Source: Hyphodiscus hymeniophilus | Lineage: Eukaryota > Ascomycota > Leotiomycetes > Helotiales > Hyphodiscaceae | NCBI GenBank assembly: GCA_016508695.1 | Contig: VNKQ01000020.1 | Location: 62,001-126,000 of the forward strand | DNA length: 64,000 bases | Direction: 5' to 3' | Shown here: positions 41,801 through 54,590 of the stretch, piece after piece | Layout: every line of letters begins with the position of its first letter | How positions within the stretch are numbered: position 1 is the first letter of the stretch | Made by a program: the position numbers and the translations under genes | Notes under the pieces: model-generated | What the model was told of the DNA's origin: nothing | Seen by the model: only the letters and a program-made list of their open reading frames with translations | The model's database searches: none

Positions 41801-44095
41801 ATGGAGAAAGTACCAGAAAATGACGACAGCAAAATCGAGCCCGTCGTGGCGACGGGGTCTATGGATGAAGTAAATATGAAGCACATGTTCACAAAGGACG
41901 AGTACGCATTGGCTCAACTGGGGTACAAACAAGAATTCTTTCGAGGACTTGGATTATTTGAGAATTGGTAGGTCAATCTTCAAATGTCGAAAATGACAAC
42001 TTCTGTATTGGGATATCTTTTGAGCCTCGACACTAATTGATTTCAGGGCCGCTACCTTCACAGTAAGCCACGCTTACACAGCTCATGGGGCACCAACTGA
42101 TAACTGTTGCAGTCAATGAACTTCGTATCCGGTATCCCAGTCCTATTCGGATTCGTGATGTATACAGGTGGACCGACTGCCGCTTTCTCGAATTGGACTA
42201 TGATTGGAGGACTCTCCTTCATCGTCAGCTTGTCAATGGCTGAAATTGCTGCGGCACTTCCCACCGCAGGCGGTATTTATTATGTTCGGCTCCCAGGTTT
42301 TCAGAATCCTTGATCTTTTTTACTCCTCCTTCACTCCTGCCATTCATTGAATGTCTTTCCTACACTCTCCCACCATCGACCTTTGTTTATACTTTCCCTC
42401 AAGAAGATTGCTGATTGTCTGATCATCTAGTGGTCTTACCGTTTGGGTGGTGCTGAATGGGGGTAAGGTCTTCTTGGCTTCCGCATTTCAATTACTGATG
42501 GTGGCCCACAGTCCTTTTCTCGCCTGGATGACTGGCTGGGTAAGCATGATTGGTTCCTTGGTCTCTCAAACTAGGTTATAACTCGCGTTGCACTCAAGTC
42601 ACATTTCAACCTAGCGTTTCTCCGGAATTCACATCTGGGGACTTCTTCTTTGTACCGAAACTTTCCGAAAGACGAAATAGCTAACTCTTGGATTATGTAG
42701 TGGAACTGGGCAGGATGGGTACGTCAACTTCGCACAAGTGTCCCCTAACTAGAATAATCTAGCTGATAAGTATATCCAGGTTTCGGTCGTTCCCGGTGTG
42801 CAACAAGGTTCCACCAACTTCCTGATATCCGCTCTCGAAATCAATTACCCGGGTGCTGAAGTGCTTACGAAAGGATGGTTTGCCTGGCTCCTAACCTCGA
42901 TTGGGATGTTCTTCGCCATGGCCCCCAACATCATCTCCCAGCGTGTGCTAGCATGGTATTTCAGGTTCGCCATTGTCATCTTCCATATTCTTCTCGTTCT
43001 CTACTGGATCTGGTTTCCCATCAAAGCAGCACAAACAGGCGGTTTCCAACCTCGCTCAGGAGTCTTCGATCATTTCTACAACGGCATCAATCTTGACGGT
43101 GGGAAAGAAGCGAGTGATGCATACTGCTGGACCATAGGCATATTGTTCGGAGCTTGGGTGTTTTACGGATATGACGCATCTGTGCATCTGGCAGAAGAGA
43201 CGAACGACGCAAGCGAGGTCGTTGCTAAGGGGATGTGGATGTCTACCCTCAGCGCTTGGATCATGTCTATCCCAACCTTGATTCTGATTCTTTTCTGCTT
43301 GCAAGATTTTGATGGCATCATTGCTGGCACATATGCAAACAACTGGGCCGAGTATCTCGTTCAGCTCGTCGGTCCCCGCGGTGCCACGGCTATCCTCTCT
43401 CTGCTCTGGGTGGACTCGACTTGTGCTACGGCCTCTTGCTTCATGTCTGCCCAGCGTGTCACATACGCCATCTCTCGCGACGGCATTCTCCCGGGCTCAA
43501 AATATTTCCGAAAGTTGAGCAGCAAGAATCATATGCCGATCAATGCTGCCTTCCTTGTCTTGGCAATGAGTGTCGTTATCACCACAGCAGTCATTGGGTC
43601 TGTTGTAGCATTCTCGGCAATCACAGCCACAGCGACAATTGCCACAAATGTCTCCTATCTCTTTCCCATCGTTGCCCGCCATACTGTTGGCCGTCACTCT
43701 TTCGAACCTGCGAAGTGGAACCTTGGACGTTGGACTATACCTTGTGCTGTTGTCTCGAGTCTGTACATCTCGTTTCTGTGTGTGGTGCTACTCTTGCCGC
43801 AGCTTTATCCTGTCACAGGTATGTATTTTTCATGATAATGGGGAGAATGACAATTCCCAGATTCATTCAGTCTGACAATTTATATATGCTTCCACGGTTG
43901 CTGATTCTGATTTCTACAGGCGAGACTTTAAACTATGCTCCGATCATGATTGGCGGCATCACCATCATTAGCTTGGTTGGTTGGTGGCTACCACGATATG
44001 GTGGCAGACACTGGTTCAAAGGCCCACAGCGTACGATTTCAGAGGAAGAGGTCAGTGAGGCGGTGATTGTGGGCAGCGAGGTCGATAATTATTAA
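41801..44095 (+). CDS. APC-superfamily permease (choline / GABA permease type)
   Basis: Plasma-membrane amino acid/amine permease. Eight exons (41801-41967, 42047-42062, 42113-42283, 42431-42462, 42512-42539, 42701-42718, 42780-43818, 43920-44095) give 548 residues, and every phase agrees. Typical blocks are KQEFFRGLGLFENW then AATFTSMNFVSGIP; FVMYTGGPTAAFSNWTMIGG; MAEIAAALPTAGGIYYWSYR, then LGGAEWGPFLAWMTGWWNWA; VPGVQQGSTNFLISALE; DASVHLAEETNDAS; LWVDSTCATASCFMSAQRVT; and YAISRDGILPGS. About 12 spans are expected. These blocks are shared by fungal choline (Hnm1-like) and GABA (Uga4-like) permeases; I cannot separate them from sequence alone. Four exons are only 16-32 nt. The start at 41801 (MEKVPENDDSK) is used because the seven codons upstream lack an ATG. 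The donor at 42284 (GTTCGG) is weak. Confidence 0.92.
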
Positions 44096-44993
44096 GTGTG
44101 AGAAGGGTTCTTTTTCAAGCACATACGAAGAGTAAACAAGTTGGGACACGAGTAGAAATTGATTCCAGACAATCTTCAAGTCCTCTCTCTAAGCGTTCTC
44201 ACGTGCCTGCTTACATCTTGAGACCTGGCTGATTTCAATGTCTTGAGCAACTAAGGCTTCGTTCCCTTTTGTTACTAGACCCGCTTCAATATATTGTTCA
44301 AGCGCCGTTGGAAAGGTCCAGAGCGAGTTTGACCCATTGTCTCTTATGAGATCGGGTCCACAAGCGTTCAAGTACAAGTAGCATCAATTCCAAAAGGGAT
44401 TTCGCTGAATACCTCCAATCCTGGGTTTCGCGCATCATCTATTCACTTCCACACATGCAGTTGCCGAAGTCTAAAGTGCTTTGTTGCAAGTCGCAACAAC
44501 TAGCATCACTTCGGTCAGTATTATGCGTTGGTAGTAGGCAAATCGTGAAGGCAGTGGTCGGTGAAAGAAGAAGCCACGACTTGTATTTGACAATTTACGC
44601 ACCGCTTGGGCCAAGGGAAGCAAGTCGAGTAAACTGCTTCAAGGTCCAGAGAAAGAGAAAGATGCTCTGCAACGTTCGCTTTGGTTTTATATTAGAAAAA
44701 TGGAGTTCACACTCAAATTTAAAATATGTTCCCAAAGTAGCTGGGATTTTACTGCAGCATTTTGAATCACAATGGAGACAAGATGATGCGAATGGAATGT
44801 GTGAATTGGCTGAAAAATAATGAGGCCGATGATGTTCCACCCGCACACTGGCCCACCACAATCTTAAGTCATGCTTGCTGTATCCAAATGGTCAGGACTG
44901 GACGTGATAACAGCAATCAATCGCTACTACCCCTAAGGGATGCGTCTCAGCTTGGTCTGTAGGGGTATCAGTGCGTTGGAGATCAGAGCCCAA
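44096..44993. other. Convergent intergenic region, no supported gene
   Basis: About 0.9 kb between the 3' ends of the permease and the second GMC gene. Only short unsupported frames are present. Confidence 0.6.
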
Positions 44994-46884
44994 TCATAAA
45001 CCATATTCTGCTATAATCTTTTCGGCTGCAGTCTCTCCCTGAACGAAAAATTAGTACTCGGAGTAAATGAGATAGAACGGAATATCTTACGATGAGGTAT
45101 GCGGTACTCTGAGTATGGTTGTTGACCATGAGTGGAACGATAGAATGATCGGCAACTCTCAACCCTTTCAAGCCCAAGACCTTGAAATCCGTGTCAACAA
45201 CCGTCTTTTCGTCTCCCTTTCGGCCCATCCTGCATGTTCCACCGTAGTGGAACACGGGCGACAACGATTTCTTCACATGGTCAAAGATATCCTCATCACT
45301 ATCACTCTTTGGACCCTCAACGCTGTGGTCGGTAACGGCGGCAAAAGTCGGTACTTTGGAGTACGCAATGACAGTTCGCAACGCCTCGATTGCAACGCGG
45401 CGATCATATGGATGACTCAAGTATCCCACATCAATATTTGGCGGTTCGGAGGGATCAGCGGAGGAAAGTGTAACGCTACCGGTCGATTGTGCGTTCATAA
45501 CGGCGACGACGAATGTGATAATCTGGGCATTCGGAGGTAGCGGCTCGTCGGGCACGATTGGAAGTACGTTGGCTACGATGACTTCAAAGCTTGGGACCTT
45601 TTGCAGATGCGTCTGCGCTTCTTTGGATAGATCTTGAAATTCCTTTGATGTTTTGGCGGCTGATGAAGAGAGCCACGCCATGGGCAACTGAACTCCGACC
45701 GATTGAAGAGGATCATTTAACATGGACTTGGCTTCCTGCGTCCCAACATCTTCCTTTCCTTTCAAGAGGATAGTTGTCGTGGCGTAGCAGCTGCTTTCGT
45801 CAGTTTGTGTAACCGCGACATATCAAATCGTAAAATAGCATGGGTTTGAGCACTTACTGATCGATCAAGTTTTTCCCAACGGACGGGAGATCGTGAACAA
45901 CGGGGATCGAAAACTTCTCCAGTTCGGCACTTGGTCCTACTCCAGAGAGGAGGAGTACTTTGGGAGAAGTTAGACCACCAGCAGAAATTATTACCTCTTT
46001 GCTCGCACGATACATCTTGCCATGGACCGTCTCAACACCAGTGGCAGTCCTAGAGTCGTCAAAGAGTACTCTCGACACGAGACTATCGGTTATGATAGTA
46101 AGATTTTCCGGACAATCAGAGAGGTATGCTGTTACGCCAGTCGTGCGAAGACCTTTGTAGTAAGTTGTGGGCGCTAGACCAAAGCCAGTCGGGTCCCCAG
46201 AGTTCATATCGCCGTTTAATGGCTCCTATCGCCAATTGATTAGTTTTCGTACAGAGACTTATGCGCGATTTGAGACTTACTCCAAATTCTCGAGCTGCAC
46301 TGAATGACAACCACTCCAGCTCTGCCCAAACTTGGTTGTAGCTCACATCCACTTTGCCTTCCTGAGAATGTTGTTTGATAGCATCTTTGCTTACTATCTT
46401 GTCTTGCCGCTCATCAAGATTATCATGAACAGCCTCGATTTTTCGGAATCTCTGTTTGACCCCTCCCTGGCCCTCCCACTTCCAAGCATCATCCCCAACC
46501 AAATCGGCCCATGTATTAAAGTCCTCTCTGTGTCCGATGAGCCAGCAGCAGAAATTGACAGCACTAGAACCTCCAAGACCGCGTCCACAGGGGCACTGAA
46601 TTTCTCTGCCGTCAAGCTGCGGCTGAGGTACTGATTTGTAACCCCAACTCATCCCAGGAGTCTGAACGGCTCCGAATCTGAGATCAGGATGGCGTAATGA
46701 TTCATCTTGATTTTGCCCGCCTGCCTCTAAAAGGAGTACTTTTGGCTTGGAGGTTGCATTGGCGAGTCTGCTGGCAATAACTGACCCAGCGGTCCCAGCT
46801 AGCTAACGATAAGATGATGAACAACGACTTCGAAAGGATTCTGTACGCACCTCCCACGACGATGAAGTCGTAAACATCTGCCAT
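44994..46884 (-). CDS. GMC oxidoreductase, choline dehydrogenase-like
   Basis: FAD-dependent alcohol oxidase/dehydrogenase. Five exons (46884-46851, 46798-46281, 46225-45858, 45790-45091, 45038-44994) give 554 residues with consistent phases. The FAD motif lies at the extreme N-terminus (YDFIVVGAGTAGSVIASRLA), followed by LLLEAGGQ. GMC signature 1 is GRGLGGSSAVNFCCW and signature 2 is GGLTSPKVLLLSGVGPSAEL. The catalytic pair is His488 (FHYGGTCRMG) and His532 (VNNHTQSTAYLIGE), an aryl-alcohol-oxidase-like His/His pair rather than the Arg found in the other GMC protein of this window. It ends GETAAEKIIAEYGL. There is no signal peptide. Its position beside the permease and Rieske pair suggests oxidation of an imported alcohol such as choline; this is inference from context. 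Confidence 0.93.
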
Positions 46885-48550
46885 TCTTGCTTATGATTTT
46901 CTGATATAGCAAGTTCAGGTAGGGATTTTCGGACCAGGTTATTTCTTCCGATAACTAGTGTCACGTAGTACAGCAATCTGTAGAATGGTCACAGAAGCAT
47001 GTCTCAGGCGCTTTATATGATGTACAGCCCCATCTCAAGCCCTTACTGCCAAGACTCTCACAAGCACTACACGAATGCGAGCCAAGCTATAGGTAAGACA
47101 GCCATCAGATCTAATATTAGGGTGGACCTGGACATACCCTAATGAATGATGCTGGCTATATAGCGAATATTAAAACCACCTCAGGAGTGTAGCTTCTTAA
47201 CTGGTAGTTGGAAAACTAGGTAGTCGCAGCGTGAGACTAGACATGGGGTTGGGAATTGCGTGAGGAATCATGGAAGAACCCGCGTAAGCATTACAAGCGA
47301 GACCTACCATAACTACTAGATCGTAGTAGGTCGGTATTCTGGCCAATCAGAACAATCAATGGTGAAGACTGCACGTGCTTATGAGATGTGCATTTCTTCT
47401 GAGTAAGACCTATGGAATCCATCTCACGTTTAAGGAACCAAGATAAGGCTGAGTGGGGTACATGTAGTACGTAAGTATGTAGTCTGCTTGGCTGAACAAA
47501 TTCCCAAACAGTGGCTTAATCGCTGCATCTCGTATTCCAAGTGGCAGCCAAGGGTGTGCCTTTACAACATTAAGTCGGTGAGACGAGCGTCGCAGGCTAC
47601 AAGAGGACGACCCGATATGTAAATGGAGTAAGCGGTGAGTGAGATCGACGTTCGGAGCTTTCGAAACAAAACTCTTGGAGCCGATATCTTCGCCGAAAGA
47701 CAAAATTCGCCGAACCGGCGAAAGGTTTGTGCAACTAAGGTCCGGGGCCAGTCAGCAAGGCAAAATACTGATTTTAAAAAGTTCTCAAACTCTATTTCAC
47801 ACCTGTTATCTCTAATTATAGACTCGAGAAGCATTAATTCCAATGGTCGAACACAGAAGTCGTTCCGTCTTGTCGAAACCAATTGGGCTTTCTGAAGATC
47901 CCTGGATCAATTGCACCTCCTAAGAAACACTCTAAAGACTACTTTTGAGCGTGTAGGCTCAAAAGAAACTTTATCACAAATTAAAGATGCTTTCGTTTCA
48001 GGATGAGCCACGTGCTGGGCAAGTAAGGCAATTGAAGCCACTCATGGATAACGCCTCTTTCACACGGAACTACTTCGCATTCGCCCAAGAGAAAAATATT
48101 CGTCCTTAAGCAAGGTTAAACGATACCAGGGAATTCTACTCGAGTACGTCAGAGCGGCGACAACACAGTACAACAAGGGACCGCGCTGATCAGGTTCAAT
48201 AGTAGCTCCAAATATTGATTGTCAATGTCTTACTCAGACCCATTTGCCGCCAGCTTGCCACTTGGTAGGCTGCTAGCAAGCCCACGTCCCAAACTACAAT
48301 CATCTGACGCGTGGATACAAAGGTAGTGACTTCCTGACGGCTTTACGGCGTTTGACTACGTCCGCAGCGATCATGTTGCACTCCACTTCTTCACTCGAGA
48401 AGTATACACTACCGCACTACTTGCGCCGTGATTCTCAAGTATAAGGATGTTTATATGGATTGAGTATTTAAGGTTCAGGGTGCGAGAGGTGGCCAAGCTC
48501 GGTATATGCGCGACCTGACTACTTTCTTAGCGCCCGTAGTTCGTGTTTTG
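46885..48550. other. Transition zone to AT-rich block; degenerate sequence
   Basis: About 1.7 kb between the last real gene and the AT-rich block. It holds a GC-rich hairpin (47706-47722) and, at about 47,895-48,190 plus, one frame with stops that reads like decayed protein (LHLLRNTLKTTFERVGSKET, then SQIKDAF; later LFHTELLRIRPREKYSSLSK and VKRYQG). I cannot name it; a dead transposon is the simplest guess. Confidence 0.4.
47706..47722. repeat. Perfect 7-bp inverted repeat with 3-bp loop
   Basis: TTCGCCG, loop AAC, CGGCGAA. The left arm with two extra bases (ttcgccgaa) is also present 17 bp upstream at 47689-47697. It could be part of a transposon end or a regulator site. Confidence 0.7.
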
Positions 48551-49290
48551 CTTATTAATTAAGGTGGTATAACCTAGGTAGTTTTACGACTAGTTACTCT
48601 ACTTTACTAGTTCGCTTATCTTACTTTTGTGGGGATTTATTATTATAATACTAACTCTATATATAGTAATACTATTATAATACTATACTAATAGCTTTAT
48701 AATAATTTGTAATCGTTCTATTATAATAAAGAATATTAGCTTTTATAGTTACTATATTTATAACTCGTGGCTTATATACTATATTAGTACTTTAGTAGTA
48801 TTATATTAGTACTAAGGTAATATATTATAATAGATTATACTTAAATTCTTTATCTAGTTACTTAAAGCTCTAATACTTTCTAAGTATATAATTAATACTT
48901 AACTAGAACTTAAATTTTAGATCTTTAAATTAAAAGTTTTAAGATTACTAATAGTATTACGCGTATCCCTTACTTTATTAAGTTCGTTTTTATTAATTAT
49001 ATATACTACTCTTTATATTTCTTATTATCTTTATTACTTTAAAATTATATTTATTATAATTAAAGTCTTAAGTGAATTCTTATCTTTACTTTAACTAAAA
49101 GAAATTAAAAACCGCAAGTATTAAGTTATCTTATAGTATTAAGATTATACTATAAAAGTACTCTCTTTATACTTTCCTAAAAATTAAATTAACTTAAAGT
49201 ACTTTAGAACTTATTTTAATATTATAACTTAAACTTAACGGGATACGTCTAGTAATATACTAGTATTACTAAGTTATTTCTAAAACTTTA

Positions 49291-49429
49291 ATAATACCTT
49301 AGTTATACTTTCTTTTACTCTTTTAAATTCGATTATCCCTTAGGATTCTATTAATACTTTAGTTATATTTTCTTTTACTCCTTTAAATTCGATTATCCCT
49401 TAGAATTCCGTTAATACCTTAATTATACC
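49291..49429. repeat. 60-bp tandem repeat, about 2.3 copies
   Basis: 49291-49350 and 49351-49410 are near-identical (both with ttaaattcgattatccctta) and a third copy begins at 49411. Differences are mostly C/T and A/G. Confidence 0.85.
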
Positions 49430-52400
49430 TTCCCGATTCGATTCTCTTTTATTAGGTCCTATTACCCCCTTTAAGTATTTTATAAGTATTATAATAATAT
49501 CTTTAATAGTAACTTCTCGCGCTTATATTAATTTAATAACTCTAAATTACTCTAAGAATATAATAATAATACTTACGTTTCTCTTAACTCTTAAAGCTAT
49601 AAGATCTTTATTATTTATAACTCGAATTCGAGCGGAAAGTATTAAAAGACTATTATTTAACTCTTTTACGCAAAATCCGCGATTAGTAAGTACTTTTATT
49701 ATACTTAAAAGTAATTCTTTACTTATATGCCCTTTAATATACAAAGCCTTCTTTAACCTAAGAAACCCTATTAAATTAGTATAATTTAAGGTTAAGTTAA
49801 ATTAAAAAGAGGCTAAATTATATTTTAAATACTTTAAAGACTTTTCTAATTTTTTATAAAACGTACTTCTTTAAGAGTACGAAAAAGCTCGAGAAAAAGG
49901 CGAGATTATAAGTTAATATAAGAGTAATACTATTATAATACTAATAAAGTAATAGACTAATTTATGTAAGTCGAGTAATATTACTAGATACTTCGATAAA
50001 CAAAACTTCTTATATAATCTTATAACAAAAGACCCTAATAAATTAATTATAATATTTAAGCGAATCGATTACTTATTCTTATTAAAATATCTAGAAACTT
50101 ATAGAAATAATATTTTATATATCGTTTAAATACTACTTAAAAAAACTTATTAAGATATACTTAATAAGTAAGATTAAGTAAAGTATTAATATAATACTAT
50201 AAGAATACTTATTAACGTGTTTTATATAGATTTAATACTTATATACTCGAATAATAAACTAAGAGGTTAAAAGCGAATTTCTAAGTATTAAAGTATACTT
50301 TTGTCGAATAAAATATATTAATATCTATAAATGCCCTTTACTTAATCGATCTCTTAACTTGACTTATTATACTTTTATATTACTAAATTAGCCTTAGCGA
50401 ATTTAAGCTATTAAACAATTAATAATTTAATTACAAGATTAATAACCTAATAAAGAGTTTACTAAAGGCTACTTTTAAGAGTATATCAACTAAAAGAAAA
50501 GTATTCTTTAATAATATATTAAAGCTAGTTATATTAGCCAAATAAAAGTTAATCGAAAGTTTAATATAATATATACTTTCTTAATACTATAAAGGCATTA
50601 TTATATTACTTACTATTATTATAGTAAGGAGGCTAATATTAGTAACTAATTTATTCGAAGTATACTAGTTATAACTAGTACTTTTATCGGAATATTCTCT
50701 TTAGTCTTCTTATTAATAGCTAATATCTTACTTAATTATTTACTTAGTAATATAAAGGATAAATTAAAACTCGTTTTTAATCCCGTTATATAACTATTAT
50801 ATAGCTAAAGGGCGGCTCTTATCTAAGGTATTATAAGTTTTTATTTTAACCTTAAAGGTATTACTATAATACTAAGCTTAGGGGTCTAGCGATATATAAC
50901 CTCGAACTCTAACAAATTAATTATAATATTTAATTTAACTTATACCTTCCGCTTAATATAACTAAAGTACCTTACTTTATACTTTATATTATAAGAACTT
51001 ATACTTATCTACTTAATCCGGCCGATAAGCTACTAGCTAAGTTAGTAAATAAAGTTATTACTTTTTTAGCTCGTATAAATCTTATTATAATAATATAAAG
51101 TTAATACTTTTTATATACCTTTAAAATACTCCTTAACGTTTATAAGTACTTTTAAACAATCGCCGGACTTTTAAGAATTTCTCTCTCGTTATAACGTATA
51201 GTATCTTTACTAAGTTTACTTATCTTCAAGTTTTGTTAATCGCGATTTATAAAGGCTTTATCTTCTAAAAGCGAAAGCAATTGAGTTTCCTTTAGGTATA
51301 AAACTTACTAGTAAGTACTTAATAGTATTTTATTATATATTATATTCTAAATAAACTATAGCTATTAAGTTTAAATTTAAGCGAGAATCTACTTAAGAAG
51401 TAGAGTATAAATAAGGTACTTAATATATCTAATATATCTCGAATATATTAGAAGCTAGCTTAATTATTATTTATATAACCTTTAAATAAGCTTAACGCTT
51501 ATACTAAGCTTTTTACTTTCAAATAAATATAATATTTAAATAAGTATATAGCGAAATTAATAAATTAGAGTTTAGGATTTATATAGGCGATAATAAAGGC
51601 AATTAAAGTAAGTAATACTACCCTTATACTAATTTTATACTAATTATTATAGTAATTACTCTTATACAAGTCTACGTTAATCGCGATACTACTAATATAT
51701 ATTATTATATAATAATAAAACTTGAAAAGGTTATTTGTAATCTTTTAAATAAACCCTCGATTCTAATTATATATATTAATAATACTAGCTAAACGGCGTT
51801 TATTAGAGACTTATACCCAAAGCAAATAATAAGTAAGTATAAGAAGGTATAAATATTATACTATATATATACTAAGTTAGTATAATAAGAGTAGTACGCT
51901 AGCTTTATAAAAAAGATCCTAAAGGTCGTTTACTAGCTTTTTATATAACGTACTTTATAATATTTTGCCTTATTTATTATTATTGCCTTTTTAAACTATA
52001 TAAGAGTTACTCGCAATATTAATATATATAATACCTCTTATATAAGAAGGATTATATTAAGCTATAAAAGTGGCTTAAGAATTAAAGTCGAGATAAAGAG
52101 ATTAGAGGCTAGGTCTAATATAAAAAATACTACTAAGTAAGTAATACTATAATAGTATTATTTAAATATCTTATTAATTACTTTTAAGTTTTAAGTACTT
52201 TAAACTCTTAATTTACTAATATAAAAGTACTTTTTTTTAAGTATATTTAATAGAATACTAATATAATAAAATCTAGTTATACTTAAGCAAATCGATACTT
52301 AGGAATTATACTTACTTTCTAAAGTAAAATTCAAAAGTAAGTATTATTATAATACTATTAAAATAGTAAAGTAACTTTTATAGTATAAAGATATTTAATC

Positions 52401-53000
52401 TTAAAAAGCTTTCTCGTTTATTAGCTTATTAACTATTAAACGTTATAACTTTAACTTTTAGTTATAGTCTCCCGGCTCAAATAACTTAATTAGAGTAAAA
52501 ACGAGGTAAGATTAAGAAAATACCTTATTTATATCTTTAAAGTATTAAAGTAAATAGACGTGTAAAGCGCTAAACGTTAAGAGGTAAATACTAGTATAAG
52601 TACTTTTATTATACTATTAATATCTCTAACTTTATAGCTAAAAATAAAAAGAAAGTAAAGGTATAAAGTAAGTTTATAAACAAAAGCCGAGATTACTACT
52701 TTATAATAATAAGAAGTTATTATGCGTATATAATTAGTAGAAGCTAAAAGACTAGAGATTAAAAATTTAAAGAAACAAGAAGTAATTCGAGAATAAAGAA
52801 AGTAATAAGAAAAAGTAAAGAGTATAGAAATATTTACTAAAAAGTAGTTTAACCGTAAATTTACAAAATAGTATTATTCTAATACCTTCGAAATACAATT
52901 AATTCTTCTTAAAGTACCTTGAAATTAAATTTATATTTTATAAAGCTATTTTTAAAGTTTGAGAATATAATAATTTTATATTAAATATTTTTAATAATAT

Positions 53001-53100
53001 ATAACTTTATATAACTTTATATAACTTTATATAACTTTATATAACTTTATATAACTTTATATAACTTTATATAACTTTATATAACTTTATATAACTTTAT
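53001..53100. repeat. Perfect 10-bp tandem repeat, 10 copies
   Basis: Ten identical units of ataactttat fill exactly 53001-53100, at the start of the most AT-rich part of the block. Confidence 0.97.
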
Positions 53101-54333
53101 AACTTAATTATAACTTAATCTTTAATAATTTAAAATAATTATTATTATTTAATAATTAAAGTTTTTTTTACTTTTAATATTTTAACTTTTAAATATTAAA
53201 AGTAATAATAATTAAATTTACTTATAAATTAAAATTTATTTAAAATATATATATTAAGAGTTTTTATTATTTTAAATTAAAAGAAATAATTAATAAAGTA
53301 TTTTTATAAGTTTTATAAAATCTTTATTTAATAAAAATAAAAGATTAAAAATTTATTTAAGCTAACTAATTAAGTACTTTTAAGTTACTTTATTAGATAA
53401 AAGTAAGAGTTATAATTTAAAGAATAATAAGTATAATTAATTGTATTACTTTATTAAGCTTTTAGTTTTTATATTAATTAAAGAAAGTAAAATAAAAATA
53501 AAAGTAATATAATATTTTAAAAAAGTATATAAATATAATAATAAGTATAAATAAGAATAGAAATATAATTATATATATAAATATAAATATAAGTATAAAT
53601 AAGGATAAAAATAGAATTATATATATATATATATAATTATAAGTATAAAATATAAATTAAAATATAATATATTTTTGAAAATTAATTTAATAAATAATTT
53701 AGTTTTTTAGCTTTAAGTATGTTATAATAATAAAAATTCTTTATACTAATAATTTATAAGTTTCTAAACTTATATATTAATAATATTAATAAAATTAAGT
53801 TAATAATAAAATTATTTCTTACTTTATAAAATATAAATTAATTATTAGTATTATTATTAGTACTATAGTTATTAAATTCTATTATTATAAAAACAATAAG
53901 ATAGTAAAGAGGCTTTATACTACCTTAAAGCTACTCTTAATACTTACTTAATACTAAGAAGCTACGAAATAATAGAAAATTTTTAAAGAGAGTTTTATAT
54001 ATAAGTAAGTTATTAATTTGATTTTACAATAAAATATTACAAAAGTATTACTTAAGTATTATATAAAAAGATATCTAAGTAAATTAGCTTTGTCTCGTAA
54101 AATTAATATTAAGTATTAATATAATATTATAATAATACTAAAAAAGTATTATCTTTTTATCTTTTATATAATATTCTTCGCTATATTATCTTTAAGTAAA
54201 CGCTTTATATTATTAAAACAGTTTGGCTTTTTTACTAATATTATTATAAATTTATAATATTAATAGTAATAATAAGAATTTTACAATTTCTATATATATT
54301 AATAATATTACTAAAGTATTATAAAGATACTTA

Positions 54334-54590
54334 CTTAATATTAATAGCTAGGACCTTATTAACTATTCTATTATCTTAGTTAATAATAGTTATATAATAT
54401 TATTAAAGTATATACTTAGTATTAATAGTTAAGACTTTATTAGCTATTTTATTATCTTTATTAATAATAGTAATATAATATTATAGAAGTACTTACTTAA
54501 TATTAATAATAAACTTATAGTTATTTTATTATTTTCGTTAATAATAATAATATATTATTATAAAAGTACTTACTTAGTATTAATAGCTAG
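54334..54590. repeat. 81-bp diverged tandem repeat, about 3.2 copies
   Basis: Copies at 54334-54414, 54415-54495 and 54496-54572, plus a partial one to 54590, each begin cttaatattaat or cttagtattaat and contain a similar attattatcttt / ttaataatag core. Confidence 0.8.

Noticed and set aside
49547..49744. 65-codon minus-strand frame in the AT block
   Set aside because: Biased to Ile/Leu/Asn/Lys by base composition and isolated; not evidence of a gene.
53001..54590. CRISPR-like array
   Set aside because: The repeats are direct head-to-tail tandem units without spacers, in a fungal genome.
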